64,000 nt of DNA, taken from contig NZ_CP025583.1 of NCBI RefSeq assembly GCF_002865605.1, positions 2,522,501 through 2,586,500 of the forward strand, read 5' to 3'. Made by a program: the position numbers and the translations under genes. This DNA is from Paracoccus jeotgali. Its GTDB lineage: Bacteria > Pseudomonadota > Alphaproteobacteria > Rhodobacterales > Rhodobacteraceae. Shown here one piece after another: positions 1 through 10,518 of this stretch. The notes below the pieces were generated by a model. It was not told the origin of the DNA and ran no database searches. It saw nothing but the letters and a program-made list of their open reading frames with translations. Each line of letters begins with the position of its first letter. The first letter of the stretch is position 1.

Positions 1-417
1 GTTCTTGGGCGGCAGGAACTCGGCCATCATCGCGTAATCCACGGGCAACGTGCCGCCGACCGCGACCCCGGTCAGGAACCGCAGCACCAGAAGCGAGCCG
101 AAGCCCGGCGCAAAGGCCGAGGCGAGGCCAAAGATCGCATCCGCCGTCACCGTCGCCAGCAGCACGTTGCGCCGCCCCCAGCGATCCGCGACCCGGCCAA
201 AGACGAAGGCGCCCAGGAACATGCCCAGAAAGAACAGTGTCCCGATCTGCAGCGCCGCCGCCCGTTCCAGCCCGAAACTGGCCGCGACCGAGGGCGCGGC
301 AAAGCCCACCGCGATGACCTGCATGGCATCCGCCGCCCAGACCAGCCCAAAGATCCCCAGCAGCCGGATCTGGAACGGTCCCGCCCCACCCCGCGCCAGC
401 GCGTCGTCGATTGTCAT
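1..417 (-). CDS. MFS transporter, N-terminal part (runs off the window)
   Basis: The frame starts at the ATG at 417 and is open to the window edge, giving 139 codons with no stop. The translation has the layout of a major facilitator protein: a short N-terminus, alternating hydrophobic helices, the loop motif GRVADRWGRR between helices 2 and 3, and, near the edge, a Met-Ala-Glu-Phe-Leu-Pro-Pro motif after helix 4 that is typical of the sugar/metabolite-proton symporter branch. It is an inner-membrane carrier; the substrate cannot be read from this part. It diverges from the exonuclease III gene across about 130 bp. The C-terminal two thirds lie outside the window. Confidence 0.85.
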   Translation of the reverse strand, partial: MTIDDALARGGAGPFQIRLLGIFGLVWAADAMQVIAVGFAAPSVAASFGLERAAALQIGTLFFLGMFLGAFVFGRVADRWGRRNVLLATVTADAIFGLASAFAPGFGSLLVLRFLTGVAVGGTLPVDYAMMAEFLPPKN

Positions 418-546
418 TCGCCCATCCCCCACCTTGTCTGGCCCGTGGTTTTAACGCCCGAAGCGCCCCCGGCAAGGGGTTTTGCCGCGATCTCGACAGT
501 TGGGGAATGTATCGCTAGTCTGCGCGCCCTGACAGAAAGGCCGCCC

Positions 547-1332
547 ATGTTCAGCATTGCCACCTGGAATATCAACTCGGTCCGGTTGCGCGCCGGGCTG
601 GTCGAGCGTCTGCTGCGCGACGAGGCGCCGGATGTGCTGTGCCTGCAGGAGATCAAGTCTCCGGTCGACAAGGTGCCGCTGGAGGGCTTTGCCGCGGCGG
701 GCTATCGCTACATGGTCGCGCGCGGGCAAAAGGGCTATAACGGCGTGGCGATCCTGTCGCGGCTGCCGCTGCAGGATGCGGGCGACCGCGACTATGCCGG
801 GCTGGGCCACGCCCGCCAGGTCGCGGCGCGGCTGGAGAACGGCGTCACCATCCACAACTTCTACGTCCCCGCCGGCGGCGATATCGCCGACCGCGAGCAG
901 AACGTGAAATTCGGGCAAAAGCTGGATTTCCTGACCGAGATGCGCGACGTCTTCCACGCCGAGCGGCCGCAGAAATCCATCCTCGTCGGCGATCTGAACA
1001 TCGCCCCGCGCGAGGATGACGTGTGGTCGCACAAGCAACTGCTCAAGGTCGTCAGCCACACCCCGGTCGAGGTCGAGCATCTGGGCGCCGCGCAGGACGC
1101 CGGCGGCTGGGTGGACATCACCCGGCAGGACATTCCGCAGGGGCAGCTTTACTCCTGGTGGTCCTATCGCGCCCGCGACTGGGACGCGGCGGATCGCGGG
1201 CGGCGGCTGGATCACATCTGGGCCACGCCCGATATCAGCAATGCCGGCCATGGCAGCCGCATCCTGCGCCCGGTGCGCGGGTGGGACCAGCCCTCGGACC
1301 ATGTCCCGGTCTTTGCCAGCTTCGATCTGTAA
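547..1332 (+). CDS. xth: Exodeoxyribonuclease III (AP endonuclease family)
   Basis: A 261-residue member of the exonuclease III / endonuclease-exonuclease-phosphatase family, which cleaves DNA at abasic sites and trims 3' ends in base-excision repair. The family signatures are present in order: WNINSVR at the start, LQEIK (metal-binding Glu) near residue 37, DLNIAP in the middle, and SDHVPV at the C-terminus with the catalytic Asp-His. The frame is open upstream to 445, but 547 is chosen because the protein then begins at the conserved MFSIATWNINS and an AGAAAGG ribosome site lies just before it. Likely monocistronic or the first gene of the run to 3178. Confidence 0.95.
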   Translation: MFSIATWNINSVRLRAGLVERLLRDEAPDVLCLQEIKSPVDKVPLEGFAAAGYRYMVARGQKGYNGVAILSRLPLQDAGDRDYAGLGHARQVAARLENGVTIHNFYVPAGGDIADREQNVKFGQKLDFLTEMRDVFHAERPQKSILVGDLNIAPREDDVWSHKQLLKVVSHTPVEVEHLGAAQDAGGWVDITRQDIPQGQLYSWWSYRARDWDAADRGRRLDHIWATPDISNAGHGSRILRPVRGWDQPSDHVPVFASFDL

Positions 1333-1395
1333 CCGCCCCTTTCGCCTGTCGCCCGGACGCCCCATATTGGCGCAAACACAGATGCAGAGGTTCTC

Positions 1396-2304
1396 ATGCT
1401 GATTGGACAAGCCAGCGACGCCCCGCAGACCGGCGCCTATATCAAGGACGTGACCGAGGCCGATTTCATGGCCGAAGTGATCGAGAAGTCGATGGAGGTG
1501 CCGGTCATCGTCGATTTCTGGGCGCCGTGGTGCGGCCCCTGCAAGACGCTCGGCCCCCTGCTGGAAGCCGAGGTGACGCGGGCCAAGGGCCGGGTCGTCA
1601 TGGCCAAGGTCAATGTCGATGAAAACCAGATGATCGCCGGGCAGCTGCGCGTGCAGTCGATCCCGACCGTCTTCGCCTTTTACAAGGGCCAGCCGGTCGA
1701 TGCGTTCCAGGGCGCGCTGCCGCAGGGCCAGATCAAGCAGTTCGTGGACAAGCTGACGGCGCTGTCCGGCGATGATGGCGGACTGGCCGAGGCGCTGGAA
1801 GCGGCGGAGGCGATGCTGGCCGAGGGCGCGCATGACGACGCGGCCGAGACCTTTCAGGCCATCGTCGGCGAGGAGCCCGAGAATGCCGAGGCCTGGGGCG
1901 GGCTGATCCGCGCACGGCTGGCGGGTGGCGACGCCGATGCCGCCGATCAGGCGCTGTCGCAGGTGCCCGCAGCCATCGCCAAATCCGCCCCGGTCGAGGC
2001 CGCTCGCGCGCAGATCCAGCTCGCCCGTCAGGCCGCCAGCGCCGGGCCGCTGGATGACCTGCGCGCCAAGGTCGAGGCCGACCCCGCCGACCAGCAGGCG
2101 CGGTTCGACTATGCCACCGCGCTGCACGCGGCCGGTCAGGTGGAAGAGGCCATCGACCAGCTGCTCGACGCGTTCCGCCGCGACCGCGAGTGGAATGACG
2201 GCGCGGCCAAGGCGCAGCTCATCACCATCTTCGATTCGCTCAAGCCAACCGACCCCATCGCCCAGAAGGGCCGCAGGCGGCTGTCCAGCCTGATCTTCTC
2301 ATGA
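1396..2304 (+). CDS. cnoX: Thioredoxin-TPR protein (CnoX/YbbN-type chaperedoxin)
   Basis: 302 residues: a thioredoxin domain (about 15-125) with the active site WCGPC at 45-49 and the cis-Pro segment QSIPTVFAF, followed by an Ala-rich helical tail (about 135-300) with tetratricopeptide character. This matches the CnoX/YbbN family, cytoplasmic holdases that protect proteins under oxidative stress and hand them to chaperonins. E. coli CnoX has lost redox activity (SXXC motif); this one keeps both cysteines, as in Caulobacter-type homologues, so it could be redox-active. Its stop overlaps the start of the LON-domain gene by 4 nt (ATGA), implying translational coupling. Confidence 0.9.
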   Translation: MLIGQASDAPQTGAYIKDVTEADFMAEVIEKSMEVPVIVDFWAPWCGPCKTLGPLLEAEVTRAKGRVVMAKVNVDENQMIAGQLRVQSIPTVFAFYKGQPVDAFQGALPQGQIKQFVDKLTALSGDDGGLAEALEAAEAMLAEGAHDDAAETFQAIVGEEPENAEAWGGLIRARLAGGDADAADQALSQVPAAIAKSAPVEAARAQIQLARQAASAGPLDDLRAKVEADPADQQARFDYATALHAAGQVEEAIDQLLDAFRRDREWNDGAAKAQLITIFDSLKPTDPIAQKGRRRLSSLIFS

Positions 2305-2939
2305 GGGCGCGGTCCTTCGACCTGCCCGAAACCCTGCCGCTGTTCGTGCTGCCGGGCGCGGTGCTGATGCCGCGCAGCCGCCTGCCGCTGAACATCTTCG
2401 AGCCGCGCTACCTGCAGATGGTCGAGGACGCGCTGCGCAGCCCGCACCGGATGATCGGCATGATCCAGCCGCTGGACGAAAGCGGCGAGACGCTGGCGCG
2501 GATCGGCTCGGCCGGGCGGATCGTGGCGTTTTCGGAACAGGATGACGGGCGCTACATGATCTCGCTGGGGCAGGTGTCGCGGTTCCGGCTCGAATCGGTG
2601 CAGGACGGTTTTGCGCCCTATCCGCAGGGCAGCGCCGACTGGTCGGATTTCGACAGCGATCTGGGCGGGCCGGAAAGCGATCCGGAGTGGAACGGGCCGC
2701 TGTTTCTGGACCTGCTGCAGCGCTACATGACCGCCTATGACCTGTCCACGAACTGGGAGGCCGCGCGCGAGGCCGAACCGGAACTGCTGGTCAACTCGCT
2801 GGCGATGATGCTGCCGCTGGATGTGCAGGACAAGCAGGCCCTGCTCGAGGCCGAGACCCTGGGCCAGCGCCGCGAATTGCTGCAGGGGCTGCTGGAATAC
2901 GAGCTGCGCGGCGGCGAAAGTGACGAGGTGATGCAATGA
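2301..2939 (+). CDS. LON peptidase N-terminal (substrate-binding) domain protein
   Basis: 212 residues with the stand-alone LON N-domain (PUA-like fold): the opening [26 protein letters not shown] is the family hallmark (quoted in part), followed by MIGMIQP and an IGSAGRI strand. No AAA+ or protease domain is present, so this is not Lon itself; such proteins are thought to bind unfolded or regulatory substrates but their job is not established. It overlaps the chaperedoxin gene upstream and the Trm112 gene downstream by 4 nt each, so the three are almost certainly co-translated. The pairing with a chaperedoxin suggests a protein-quality role (inference). Confidence 0.88.
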   Translation: MRARSFDLPETLPLFVLPGAVLMPRSRLPLNIFEPRYLQMVEDALRSPHRMIGMIQPLDESGETLARIGSAGRIVAFSEQDDGRYMISLGQVSRFRLESVQDGFAPYPQGSADWSDFDSDLGGPESDPEWNGPLFLDLLQRYMTAYDLSTNWEAAREAEPELLVNSLAMMLPLDVQDKQALLEAETLGQRRELLQGLLEYELRGGESDEVMQ

Positions 2940-3178
2940 CCGACCGGCCCGAAACGCCGCAATTCGACCGCCACATGCTCGAGGCGCTGGTCTGCCCGGT
3001 GACCCATGCGACGCTGCATTACGACGCCGCGCGGCAGGAACTGGTGTCGCCCACCGCCGGCCTCGCCTTCCCGATCCGCGCCGGCATCCCGATCATGCTG
3101 ATCGACGAGGCCCGGCAGATCAAGGCCACCGACCCCGAGCCGCCGACGCTGCCGACTGGTGAGTCGCAGGGCGAGTGA
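2936..3178 (+). CDS. Trm112-family small protein
   Basis: 80 residues of the Trm112/YcaR family. The core reads [13 protein letters not shown] followed by [18 protein letters not shown], the usual pattern of this family. The family often carries a Cys-x2-Cys zinc site; here only one cysteine (in LVCPV) is visible, as in many proteobacterial YcaR proteins. Eukaryotic Trm112 activates methyltransferases; bacterial members have no firm role. Last gene of the xth-cnoX-LON-Trm112 run, overlapping the preceding stop by 4 nt and followed by a hairpin at 3186-3205. Confidence 0.85.
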   Translation: MTDRPETPQFDRHMLEALVCPVTHATLHYDAARQELVSPTAGLAFPIRAGIPIMLIDEARQIKATDPEPPTLPTGESQGE

Positions 3179-3185
3179 CGCTGCC

Positions 3186-3205
3186 GCCGGGCGTTTGCGC
3201 CCGGC
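3186..3205. terminator. Hairpin between two convergent genes
   Basis: Perfect 8-bp stem GCCGGGCG / CGCCCGGC with a TTTG loop, lying between the ends of the Trm112 gene (+) and the ubiH-type gene (-). There is no clear T-run on either side, so it is at best a GC-strong, possibly bidirectional terminator. Confidence 0.5.
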
Positions 3206-3262
3206 AATGCTCTGACGGTCATGGTGGTGCGGCAAAGGCGCGAGCCGCCGGCCCGCAGCCGT

Positions 3263-4489
3263 CTACAGCGGCCGCCCCGCCAGCAGGCGCGGCATCGGCT
3301 GCTGGGTCAGCCCGGCGGCCTGCCGCATAAAGCGGCGGCGCAGGCCGGGCAGCGCATTGACCGCCCCCATGCCCAAGCCCCGCGCCAGTCGCAGCGCCGG
3401 GTTGGCGTTGGTGAACAGCGCGTTCACCCCGTCCATCCCCAGCGCCAGCGCGGTCGCGTCAAAGCGCCGCCAGCCCTGATAGTGCTGCAGCGTCGTGGCG
3501 AAGCCGATATCCTCGCCCCGCCGCGCCGCCTCGACCAGCGTCTCGGCCAGCGCGGCCACATCGCGCAGCCCCAGGTTCAGCCCCTGCCCGGCAATCGGAT
3601 GGACACCATGCGCGGCATCCCCGATCAGCGCCACGCGGTCGGCGATATAATCCTGCGCCAGCGTCAGCCCCAGCGGATAGGAAAAGCGCGGCCCGGCCAG
3701 CGAGATCGCGCCGGTCAAAGGCTCAGTCTGCTCGGCCACCACGCCCAGAAAATCCTGATCCCCCAGCGCCGCGATGGCTTTTGCGCGCGGGCGGGTCAGC
3801 GACCAGACGATCGACACCTTGTCGCCGCGCAGCGGCAGCACGGCCAGCGGGCCGGTGGGCAGAAACACCTGCCAGGCGGTGCCCTCATGCGGCTTGGTGA
3901 TCGACAGCGCGGCGACCAGCGCTGTCTGGCCGTAATCATGACCGACGCGCTTGATCCCGGCCCGCTCGGCCACGCCCGACCGGCGCCCATCGGCCCCGAC
4001 CAGCAGCCGGGCGCGCAGGTCTTGCCCGTCCGACAGCGTCACGGTGACGCCGGCGGCATCGACCGACTGGCCGGTGACGCTGGTCTGCGGCAGATGGGTC
4101 AGCCGCGCCTCCATCGCCGCCAGCAGGGCGCGATACAGGAAGCGGTCCTCGACCATGTGGCCCAGCACGCCCTCCTCGATCTCGGCGCTGTCGAAGAACA
4201 GGCCCAGCGGATCGACTTTGGCGCCCGACGCGCCCGCCTGCCGCGCCACCACCTTGCGGATCGGCTGCGAATCCGCCGCCAGATCGTCCCAGATCCCGAT
4301 CCCCTGCAACAGCCGCACCGAGGCCAGCGCCAGCGCATAGGCGCGCCCGTCAAAGGCATCATCGGCGCGCTGCCGCGAGGGCGCGGCATCGACCACGGCC
4401 ACGCGCAGCCCGGCATCGGCCAGCGCCAGCCCCAGCGCCGGGCCGTTCAGCCCGCCGCCCGCGATCACGACATCATAATCCTTGCTCAT
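3263..4489 (-). CDS. UbiH/COQ6-type FAD-dependent hydroxylase
   Basis: 408 residues of the flavoprotein aromatic hydroxylase family involved in ubiquinone ring hydroxylation. Visible signatures: the N-terminal Rossmann motif VVIAGGGLNGPALG, the mid-protein GADGRRS motif, and the FAD-ribityl motif DRVALIGDAAHGVHPIAGQGLNLG (quoted in part) near residue 280. Substrates would be octaprenyl/decaprenyl phenols in aerobic ubiquinone synthesis. Alphaproteobacteria often use one broad hydroxylase (UbiL/UbiM/UbiH variants) and the exact ring position cannot be told from sequence alone. Convergent with the Trm112 run and divergent from the amidase gene. Confidence 0.88.
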   Translation of the reverse strand: MSKDYDVVIAGGGLNGPALGLALADAGLRVAVVDAAPSRQRADDAFDGRAYALALASVRLLQGIGIWDDLAADSQPIRKVVARQAGASGAKVDPLGLFFDSAEIEEGVLGHMVEDRFLYRALLAAMEARLTHLPQTSVTGQSVDAAGVTVTLSDGQDLRARLLVGADGRRSGVAERAGIKRVGHDYGQTALVAALSITKPHEGTAWQVFLPTGPLAVLPLRGDKVSIVWSLTRPRAKAIAALGDQDFLGVVAEQTEPLTGAISLAGPRFSYPLGLTLAQDYIADRVALIGDAAHGVHPIAGQGLNLGLRDVAALAETLVEAARRGEDIGFATTLQHYQGWRRFDATALALGMDGVNALFTNANPALRLARGLGMGAVNALPGLRRRFMRQAAGLTQQPMPRLLAGRPL

Positions 4490-4611
4490 GACCCCTGTTC
4501 TAAGCCCGGCTTTCGGCTGCGTCCATGCGGGAAAAGATCATGGACGCAGGCGGCGGGGCGGATTAGCGTCCTGAAGGGGCTGGAACATGGCGATCAGGGG
4601 GCGCGGCGGCG

Positions 4612-5940
4612 ATGGAATGGCTGACAGCGACGGCATGCGAACAGGGGCGGGCGATCATGGCGGGGCTGGTTTCGCCCATCGACTTGACCGACGCCTATCT
4701 GGACGCAGCGGACCGCCACCCCGACCGTGACCTGATCTATGCCCGGCTGACGCCGGAGCGCGCGCGCTCGGCCGCCATTGCCGCCCATGACCGCGCCCGT
4801 CACGGGGTCCGGCGCGGGCTGCTGGACGGGGTCGCGATCAGCCTCAAGGACAATATCGACACCGCCGGCACGCTGACCGAGGCCGGCTCGGCGCTGCTGG
4901 CGGACCGGGTGCCCGACGCCGATGCGGCGCTGGTCAGGAACGCCGGGCTGGCCGGGATGGGCTGTCTGGGCAAGACCCACATGACGGAACTGGCCTTCAG
5001 CGGGCTGGGGCTGAACCCGATCACCGCGACCTCGCCCAACGCACTCGATCCCGCGCTGGCGCCGGGGGGGTCCAGTTCCGGCTCTGCCGTGTCGGTGGCG
5101 CTGGGGCTGGCGGCGGCGAGCATCGGCACCGATACCGGCGGCTCGATCCGCTTGCCGGCGGCGTGGAACGGGCTGGTCGGCTTCAAGCCGACGCCGGGGG
5201 CGGTGCCGATGGCGGGGGTGGTGCCGCTATGCGCGCGCTTCGACGTGGCTGGCCCCTTGGCCCGCAGCGTCGAGGACTGCGCCGAGATCTTCGCCGCCCT
5301 GACCGCCAGCCGCGCGCCCGACCTGACCGAGGCCCGCCCCGCCGGGCTGCGCCTGCTGGTTCTGGACGGCGTGCCCTTTGACGATGCGCGCGAGGGGCCG
5401 GTGGCGGCATTCGAAGAGGCGGTCGAGATGCTGTCCCGCGCCGGCGCCCTGATCAGCCGCGCAAACCTGCCCAGCGTGGCCGAGGCGATGGCCCTGTCCC
5501 CGACCCTGTTCGCGCCCGAGGCTTACGGAACCTGGGCCGCCCATATCGAGGCCGCGCCCGAGGCGATGTATCCGCCAATCCTGACCCGCTTCCGCGCCGG
5601 GGAAAAGGTCAGCGCCCCCGATTACGTCGCCGGCTGGATCACGCTGAACCGGCTGCGCGCCGATTGGGCCGCCAGCGTCGCGGGTTTCGACGCGGTGATC
5701 CTGCCCAGTGCCGCCAACCTGCCGCCCGACCGCCAGTCGCTGCTGGACGATGCCGATTTCTTCGCGGCCGAGAACCTGCTGACGCTGCGCAACACCCGGA
5801 TCGGCAACCTGCTGGGCCTGCCCGCCATCTCGATCCCGACCCAGCGCCCGGCCTGCGGGCTGATGGCCATGGGTCCGGCGGGCGGCGACCGGCACCTGCT
5901 GCGGACCGCGCGCGGGATCGAGGCGGCGCTGTCGGCCTGA
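4612..5940 (+). CDS. Amidase (amidase-signature family)
   Basis: 442 residues with the complete Ser-cisSer-Lys triad of the amidase-signature fold: Lys79 in AISLKDNIDT, Ser154 in PGGSSSGSAVS and Ser178 in GTDTGGSIR. The family hydrolyses carboxamides; this member's substrate is unknown. It is not GatA by context (no gatB or gatC nearby). The ATG at 4612 is the only start that gives a normal N-terminus; an ATG at 4587 is in another frame. It is followed by an aminotransferase and ftsK on the same strand. Confidence 0.88.
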   Translation: MEWLTATACEQGRAIMAGLVSPIDLTDAYLDAADRHPDRDLIYARLTPERARSAAIAAHDRARHGVRRGLLDGVAISLKDNIDTAGTLTEAGSALLADRVPDADAALVRNAGLAGMGCLGKTHMTELAFSGLGLNPITATSPNALDPALAPGGSSSGSAVSVALGLAAASIGTDTGGSIRLPAAWNGLVGFKPTPGAVPMAGVVPLCARFDVAGPLARSVEDCAEIFAALTASRAPDLTEARPAGLRLLVLDGVPFDDAREGPVAAFEEAVEMLSRAGALISRANLPSVAEAMALSPTLFAPEAYGTWAAHIEAAPEAMYPPILTRFRAGEKVSAPDYVAGWITLNRLRADWAASVAGFDAVILPSAANLPPDRQSLLDDADFFAAENLLTLRNTRIGNLLGLPAISIPTQRPACGLMAMGPAGGDRHLLRTARGIEAALSA

Positions 5941-6018
5941 TGCGGCTGGACGCGAGCGCCGCTCTTGTTGTAACCTTGGGTCAAAACAGGGCGCAACGAC
6001 CCTGATCGAGAGGCAGTC

Positions 6019-7200
6019 ATGGCACAACCCGAGCGGTTTTCGAACCTGCCGGAATACGCATTCCCGCGCCTGCGCAACCTGCTGAACGGGGTCGGACCCG
6101 GCGGCGAGCCCGTCATCATGACCATCGGCGAGCCGCGCCACCCGATGCCCGATTTCGTGGCGCCGATCATCACCGAGACGCTGCACCTGTTCGGCAAATA
6201 CCCCCCGAACGAGGGCACGCCAGAGCTGCTGGACGCCATCGCGGGCTGGGTGCAGCGCCGTTACGGCGTCGATCTGTCGCCCAGCCGCATCACAGCGCTG
6301 AACGGCACGCGCGAGGGGCTGTTCAACGCCGCCTTGGCGCTGTGTCCCGAACAGAAGGCCGGCGACCGGCCCGCGATCCTGATCCCGAACCCGTTCTATC
6401 AGGTCTATGCCGTCGCCGCCGCCGCGGTCAGCGCCCAGCCGGTCTTTGTCCCGGCCACCGAACAGACCGGATTCCTGCCCGATTACGCCGCGCTCGACCC
6501 GTCGCTGCTGGACCGGACCGTGATCGCCTATATCTGCTCGCCCGCCAATCCGCAGGGCAGCGTGGCCTCGGACGCCTATCTGGAACGGCTGCTGGAACTG
6601 GCGGACCGGCATGATTTCCTGGTCTTTTCGGACGAATGTTACTCTGAAATCTACCGCGACACCCCGCCGCCGGGGGCGCTGGCGGTGGCTGACCGGATGG
6701 GGCTGGCCGACCGGGTGGTGATCTTCAACTCGCTGTCGAAGCGGTCGAACCTGCCCGGCCTGCGCTCTGGCTTCGCCGCCGGAAGCGAGGCGAACATCGC
6801 CGCGCTGCGCCGGCTGCGCAGCTATTCCGGCGCGCCGGTGCCGCTGCCCGCGCAGGCGGTCAGCGCCGCCGCCTGGGCGGACGAGGCGCATGTGGACGCC
6901 AATCGCGCGCTGTATCAGCGCAAATACGACCTCGCCGACCGGTTGCTGGGCAATGTTCCCGGCTATCGCGGCCCCGAGGCCGGGTTCTTCCTGTGGCTGC
7001 CGGTCGAGGATGGCGAGGCAGCGGCGGTGACGCTGTGGCGCGAGGCGGGGATTCAGGTCCTGCCCGGCGCCTATCTGGCGCGTCAGGTCGGGGACGAAAA
7101 TCCGGGGCAAGGCTATATCCGCGTGGCCCTGGTCGCGGACGAGGACACCACCGCAAGGGCGCTTGGCCTGTTGCGGCAGACGATCTATCGGGGGGCTTGA
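6019..7200 (+). CDS. Class I/II PLP aminotransferase (DapC/AspC-like)
   Basis: 393 residues with fold-type I aminotransferase features: substrate-loop motif [31 protein letters not shown], the ICSPANPQG stretch, DECYSEIYR and the PLP lysine at about 241 in [15 protein letters not shown]. The last motif and overall length resemble N-succinyldiaminopimelate aminotransferase (DapC) and related aspartate/alanine aminotransferases. DapC would serve lysine and peptidoglycan synthesis; this is a family-level inference. A ribosome site GAGAGGC precedes the ATG. It ends 2 nt before ftsK, so the two may be cotranscribed. Confidence 0.85.
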   Translation: MAQPERFSNLPEYAFPRLRNLLNGVGPGGEPVIMTIGEPRHPMPDFVAPIITETLHLFGKYPPNEGTPELLDAIAGWVQRRYGVDLSPSRITALNGTREGLFNAALALCPEQKAGDRPAILIPNPFYQVYAVAAAAVSAQPVFVPATEQTGFLPDYAALDPSLLDRTVIAYICSPANPQGSVASDAYLERLLELADRHDFLVFSDECYSEIYRDTPPPGALAVADRMGLADRVVIFNSLSKRSNLPGLRSGFAAGSEANIAALRRLRSYSGAPVPLPAQAVSAAAWADEAHVDANRALYQRKYDLADRLLGNVPGYRGPEAGFFLWLPVEDGEAAAVTLWREAGIQVLPGAYLARQVGDENPGQGYIRVALVADEDTTARALGLLRQTIYRGA

Positions 7201-7202
7201 AC

Positions 7203-9797
7203 ATGGCAAGCTGGCAGGCAAAGGGGCGCGACCCCCTGTTCGACCAGAACACGCAGGCGGCGCTGGAACGTCGCGGCAAGGAACTGATCGGCGCCGGGCT
7301 GGTGGTGCTGGCGGCGGTGCTGGCCTTGGTGCTGTATAGCTGGTCGCCCGACGATCCCAGCTTTCTGGCCGCCACCGATCAGCCGCCGGTGAACCTGCTG
7401 GGCCGCTTTGGCGCCTATCTGGCCGCGCCGCTGATGATGATCGCGGGCTATGGCGCCTGGGGCCTGGCGCTTGGCGCGCTGGTCTGGGGCCTGCGGCTGA
7501 TGATCCATCGCGGCGAGGAACGGCTGATGCGCGCCGGCTTCCTGCCCATCGCCGTGGCCATCGGGTCGATCTATTGCGCCTCGCTGGTGCCGCCCCCGGG
7601 GTGGGAGGAGAATTTCGGCCTTGGCGGGCATTTCGGCGACATGATGATGGGCGGGGTGATGACGCTGCTGCCCTTTGGCCCCGCCGCCTCGCTGAAGGTC
7701 GGCGCGGTGATGATGGCCTTCGCCTCAGTGGTGTTTTACGGCTTTGTGCTGGGTTTCGACATGGCCGAGGCGCGGCGTCTGCTGCGCTGGCTGCTGGTCG
7801 GGCTGCTGACCGCCTTCGATCTGATGCTGCGCCTGCTGGGCCGCGGCGCGACCGGCGCGGTGGGCGCGGCGCAGGGCATCGCCAAGCGCGGCCGCAGCCG
7901 TGGCGAGACCCGCAGCGAGGCCGAGCCCCCGATCCACCGCCGCCGCATGGCGGAACCCGAGGCCGAGTGGGCGGCGGATTCCGAACTGGTCGAGCCGCTG
8001 GCCCATGACGCGCAGGCCCCGTCCTCGGACGAGGTGTCGGCGCGGATCACCGATGTCATCTCGCGGCGCGGCAGCAACCTGCTCAGCTCGGTCACGCAGC
8101 GGCTGAACGCGCGCCGCGCCTCTGGCGAGCTGCCCGACCCGCTGCCCCCGCCCGAACCGCCGGTGACGCCGCACCCCTTTGGCGCGGAGACCCCGCGCGT
8201 CGTGACCCCGGCGCAGAAACCCGCCGCGCCCTCGCGTCAGGCCCGCGCCGAGGCGCAGCCGGCGCTGCGCTTCGACGACAGCGCCAGCGATTTCGAATGT
8301 CCGCCCCTGTCGCTGCTGACCGCGCCCACCACCATCGAACGCCACCAGCTGTCCGACGAGGCCTTGGGCGAGAATGCCCGGATGCTGGAAGCGGTGCTGG
8401 ACGATTACGGCGTCAAGGGCCAGATCACCGCCGTCCATCCCGGCCCTGTGGTGACGCTGTATGAACTGGAACCGGCCCCGGGGCTGAAGGCCTCGCGCGT
8501 GATCGGGCTGTCGGACGACATCGCACGGTCTATGTCGGCGCTGTCGGCGCGGGTCAGCACCGTGCCCGGCCGCACCGTGATCGGCATCGAACTGCCCAAT
8601 GCCCGCCGCGAAAAGGTGCTGCTGCGCGAGATCCTGTCGGCCAAGGCCTACGGCGACACCGGCTTTCCGCTGCCGCTGGCGCTGGGCAAGGATATCGGCG
8701 GCGGCCCGGTGGTGTCCAACCTCGCCAAGATGCCGCATCTGCTGATTGCCGGGACCACCGGCAGCGGCAAGTCGGTCGCCATCAACACCATGATCCTGTC
8801 GCTGCTTTACAAGCTGACGCCCGAGGAATGCCGGCTGATCATGATCGACCCCAAGATGCTGGAACTGTCGGTCTATGACGGGATTCCGCATCTGCTCTCG
8901 CCCGTGGTGACGGACCCGAAAAAGGCGGTGGTGGCGCTGAAATGGGTCGTGGCCGAGATGGAGGAGCGTTACCGCAAGATGTCCAAGATGGGCGTCCGCA
9001 ACATCGAGGGCTATAACGGCCGCGTCCGCGAGGCGCTGGCCAAGGACGAGATGTTCCGCCGCACCGTCCAGACCGGCTTTGACGAGGACACCGGCGAACC
9101 CGTCTTCGAGACCGAGGAATTCCAGCCCGAAACCTTCCCCTATATCGTCGTCATCGTGGACGAGATGGCCGACCTGATGATGGTCGCCGGCAAGGAAATC
9201 GAGGCCTGCATCCAGCGTCTGGCGCAGATGGCGCGGGCCAGCGGCATCCACCTGATCATGGCCACGCAGCGCCCCTCGGTCGATGTCATCACCGGCACGA
9301 TCAAGGCGAACTTCCCGACCCGGATCTCGTTCCAGGTCACCTCCAAGATCGACAGCCGCACCATTCTGGGCGAGCAGGGGGCCGAGCAATTGCTGGGTCA
9401 GGGCGACATGCTCTACATGGCCGGCGGCAGCCGCATCACCCGCGTCCACGGCCCCTTCGTCAGTGATGAAGAGGTCGAAGAGGTCGTCAACCACCTGAAA
9501 TCCTTTGGCCCGCCCTCGTATAAATCCGGCGTGGTGGACGGCCCTGAAGACGACGTTGCCAGCGACATCAACGCCGTTCTGGGCCTTGGCAACTCGGCCG
9601 ATGGCGATGACGTGCTGTATGATCAGGCGGTGATGATCGTGGCGCGCGACCGCAAATGCTCGACCAGCTATATTCAGCGCAAGCTGGCGATCGGCTATAA
9701 CAAGGCCGCACGCATCGTCGAGATGATGGAGGAACAGGGCGTGGTCAGCAGCGCAAACCATGTCGGCAAGCGCGAGGTTCTGGTCCCCGAGGTCTGA
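7203..9797 (+). CDS. ftsK: DNA translocase FtsK
   Basis: 864 residues. Four to five hydrophobic segments fill the first ~220 residues, followed by a short proline/arginine-rich linker (about 230-360), then the motor: Walker A GTTGSGKS near 517, Walker [14 protein letters not shown], and [13 protein letters not shown]. The C-terminal gamma winged helix that reads KOPS is present ([21 protein letters not shown], quoted in part). It pumps chromosomes through the septum and activates XerCD. The frame is open upstream into the aminotransferase gene; the ATG at 7203 is chosen because it begins just after that stop and gives a normal FtsK N-terminus. The linker is short compared with the E. coli protein, as usual in alphaproteobacteria. 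Confidence 0.95.
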   Translation: MASWQAKGRDPLFDQNTQAALERRGKELIGAGLVVLAAVLALVLYSWSPDDPSFLAATDQPPVNLLGRFGAYLAAPLMMIAGYGAWGLALGALVWGLRLMIHRGEERLMRAGFLPIAVAIGSIYCASLVPPPGWEENFGLGGHFGDMMMGGVMTLLPFGPAASLKVGAVMMAFASVVFYGFVLGFDMAEARRLLRWLLVGLLTAFDLMLRLLGRGATGAVGAAQGIAKRGRSRGETRSEAEPPIHRRRMAEPEAEWAADSELVEPLAHDAQAPSSDEVSARITDVISRRGSNLLSSVTQRLNARRASGELPDPLPPPEPPVTPHPFGAETPRVVTPAQKPAAPSRQARAEAQPALRFDDSASDFECPPLSLLTAPTTIERHQLSDEALGENARMLEAVLDDYGVKGQITAVHPGPVVTLYELEPAPGLKASRVIGLSDDIARSMSALSARVSTVPGRTVIGIELPNARREKVLLREILSAKAYGDTGFPLPLALGKDIGGGPVVSNLAKMPHLLIAGTTGSGKSVAINTMILSLLYKLTPEECRLIMIDPKMLELSVYDGIPHLLSPVVTDPKKAVVALKWVVAEMEERYRKMSKMGVRNIEGYNGRVREALAKDEMFRRTVQTGFDEDTGEPVFETEEFQPETFPYIVVIVDEMADLMMVAGKEIEACIQRLAQMARASGIHLIMATQRPSVDVITGTIKANFPTRISFQVTSKIDSRTILGEQGAEQLLGQGDMLYMAGGSRITRVHGPFVSDEEVEEVVNHLKSFGPPSYKSGVVDGPEDDVASDINAVLGLGNSADGDDVLYDQAVMIVARDRKCSTSYIQRKLAIGYNKAARIVEMMEEQGVVSSANHVGKREVLVPEV

Positions 9798-9820
9798 TCC
9801 GGCCCCGCCCGCCCCACGCC

Positions 9821-10483
9821 ATGGTCTATCACCTGCATTTCCTGAACGCGCGGAACGCGCTGATCGGGCTTCTGTCCGAGGCCCGCGCCGCCACGCGCGA
9901 GGCCGTGGCGCGGTCATGCGAACATGCCGACCTGCCGCCCTTCGATCTGGTGATTTGCAGCGGTGACGAGGTGATGACCGGCTGGGGGATCGGCGGCTAT
10001 GCGCCCGCGCCGGGCCAGATTCAGATCACCATCGACCCGGCGCGCTTCTCGGCCGAGATCTTCATCCGGACGCTGGTGCATGAATTCCACCACCTGATCC
10101 GCTGGGACGGGCCGGGTTATGGCAAATCGCTGGGCGAGGCCCTGGTCAGCGAGGGGCTGGCGGGGCATTTCGTCCGGCAGGTGCTGGGCGGCGCCGCCGA
10201 CCCCTGGGACGCGGTGAATCCGTCCGACGGGCTGGCCCGCCGCGCCGCGCAGGAATGGTCGCGGCGCGATTACGACCACGCGGAATGGTTCTTTGGCAGC
10301 GGCAAGATCCGCCGCTGGTCGGGCTATGGTCTGGGCCACCGCCTGATCGCCGAACACCTCGCCCGCCACCCCGAGGCGAACGCCGTCACCCTCGCCCACA
10401 CCCCCGCCGACAGCTTCCGCGCCGCGCTGCGCAAGCTGAACGCGAGCGAGGCCGAGGAGACGCCTCCCGCTGACGCGGAGTAA
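9821..10483 (+). CDS. Putative zinc metalloprotease (DUF2268-like)
   Basis: 220 residues without signal peptide or membrane helix. Residues 87-91 read HEFHH, a zincin motif, and a downstream Glu at about 111 in VSEGLAGHF could be the third zinc ligand. The arrangement (HExxH, then a conserved Ser-Glu-Gly-Leu-Ala) matches the DUF2268 family of predicted zinc-dependent proteases. Substrate unknown. It starts 24 nt after ftsK with no clear ribosome site, so it may depend on ftsK transcription. Confidence 0.72.
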   Translation: MVYHLHFLNARNALIGLLSEARAATREAVARSCEHADLPPFDLVICSGDEVMTGWGIGGYAPAPGQIQITIDPARFSAEIFIRTLVHEFHHLIRWDGPGYGKSLGEALVSEGLAGHFVRQVLGGAADPWDAVNPSDGLARRAAQEWSRRDYDHAEWFFGSGKIRRWSGYGLGHRLIAEHLARHPEANAVTLAHTPADSFRAALRKLNASEAEETPPADAE

Positions 10484-10518
10484 GGGCGGCGGGCGTCTGA
10501 GGACCCCTCGCGCGACCC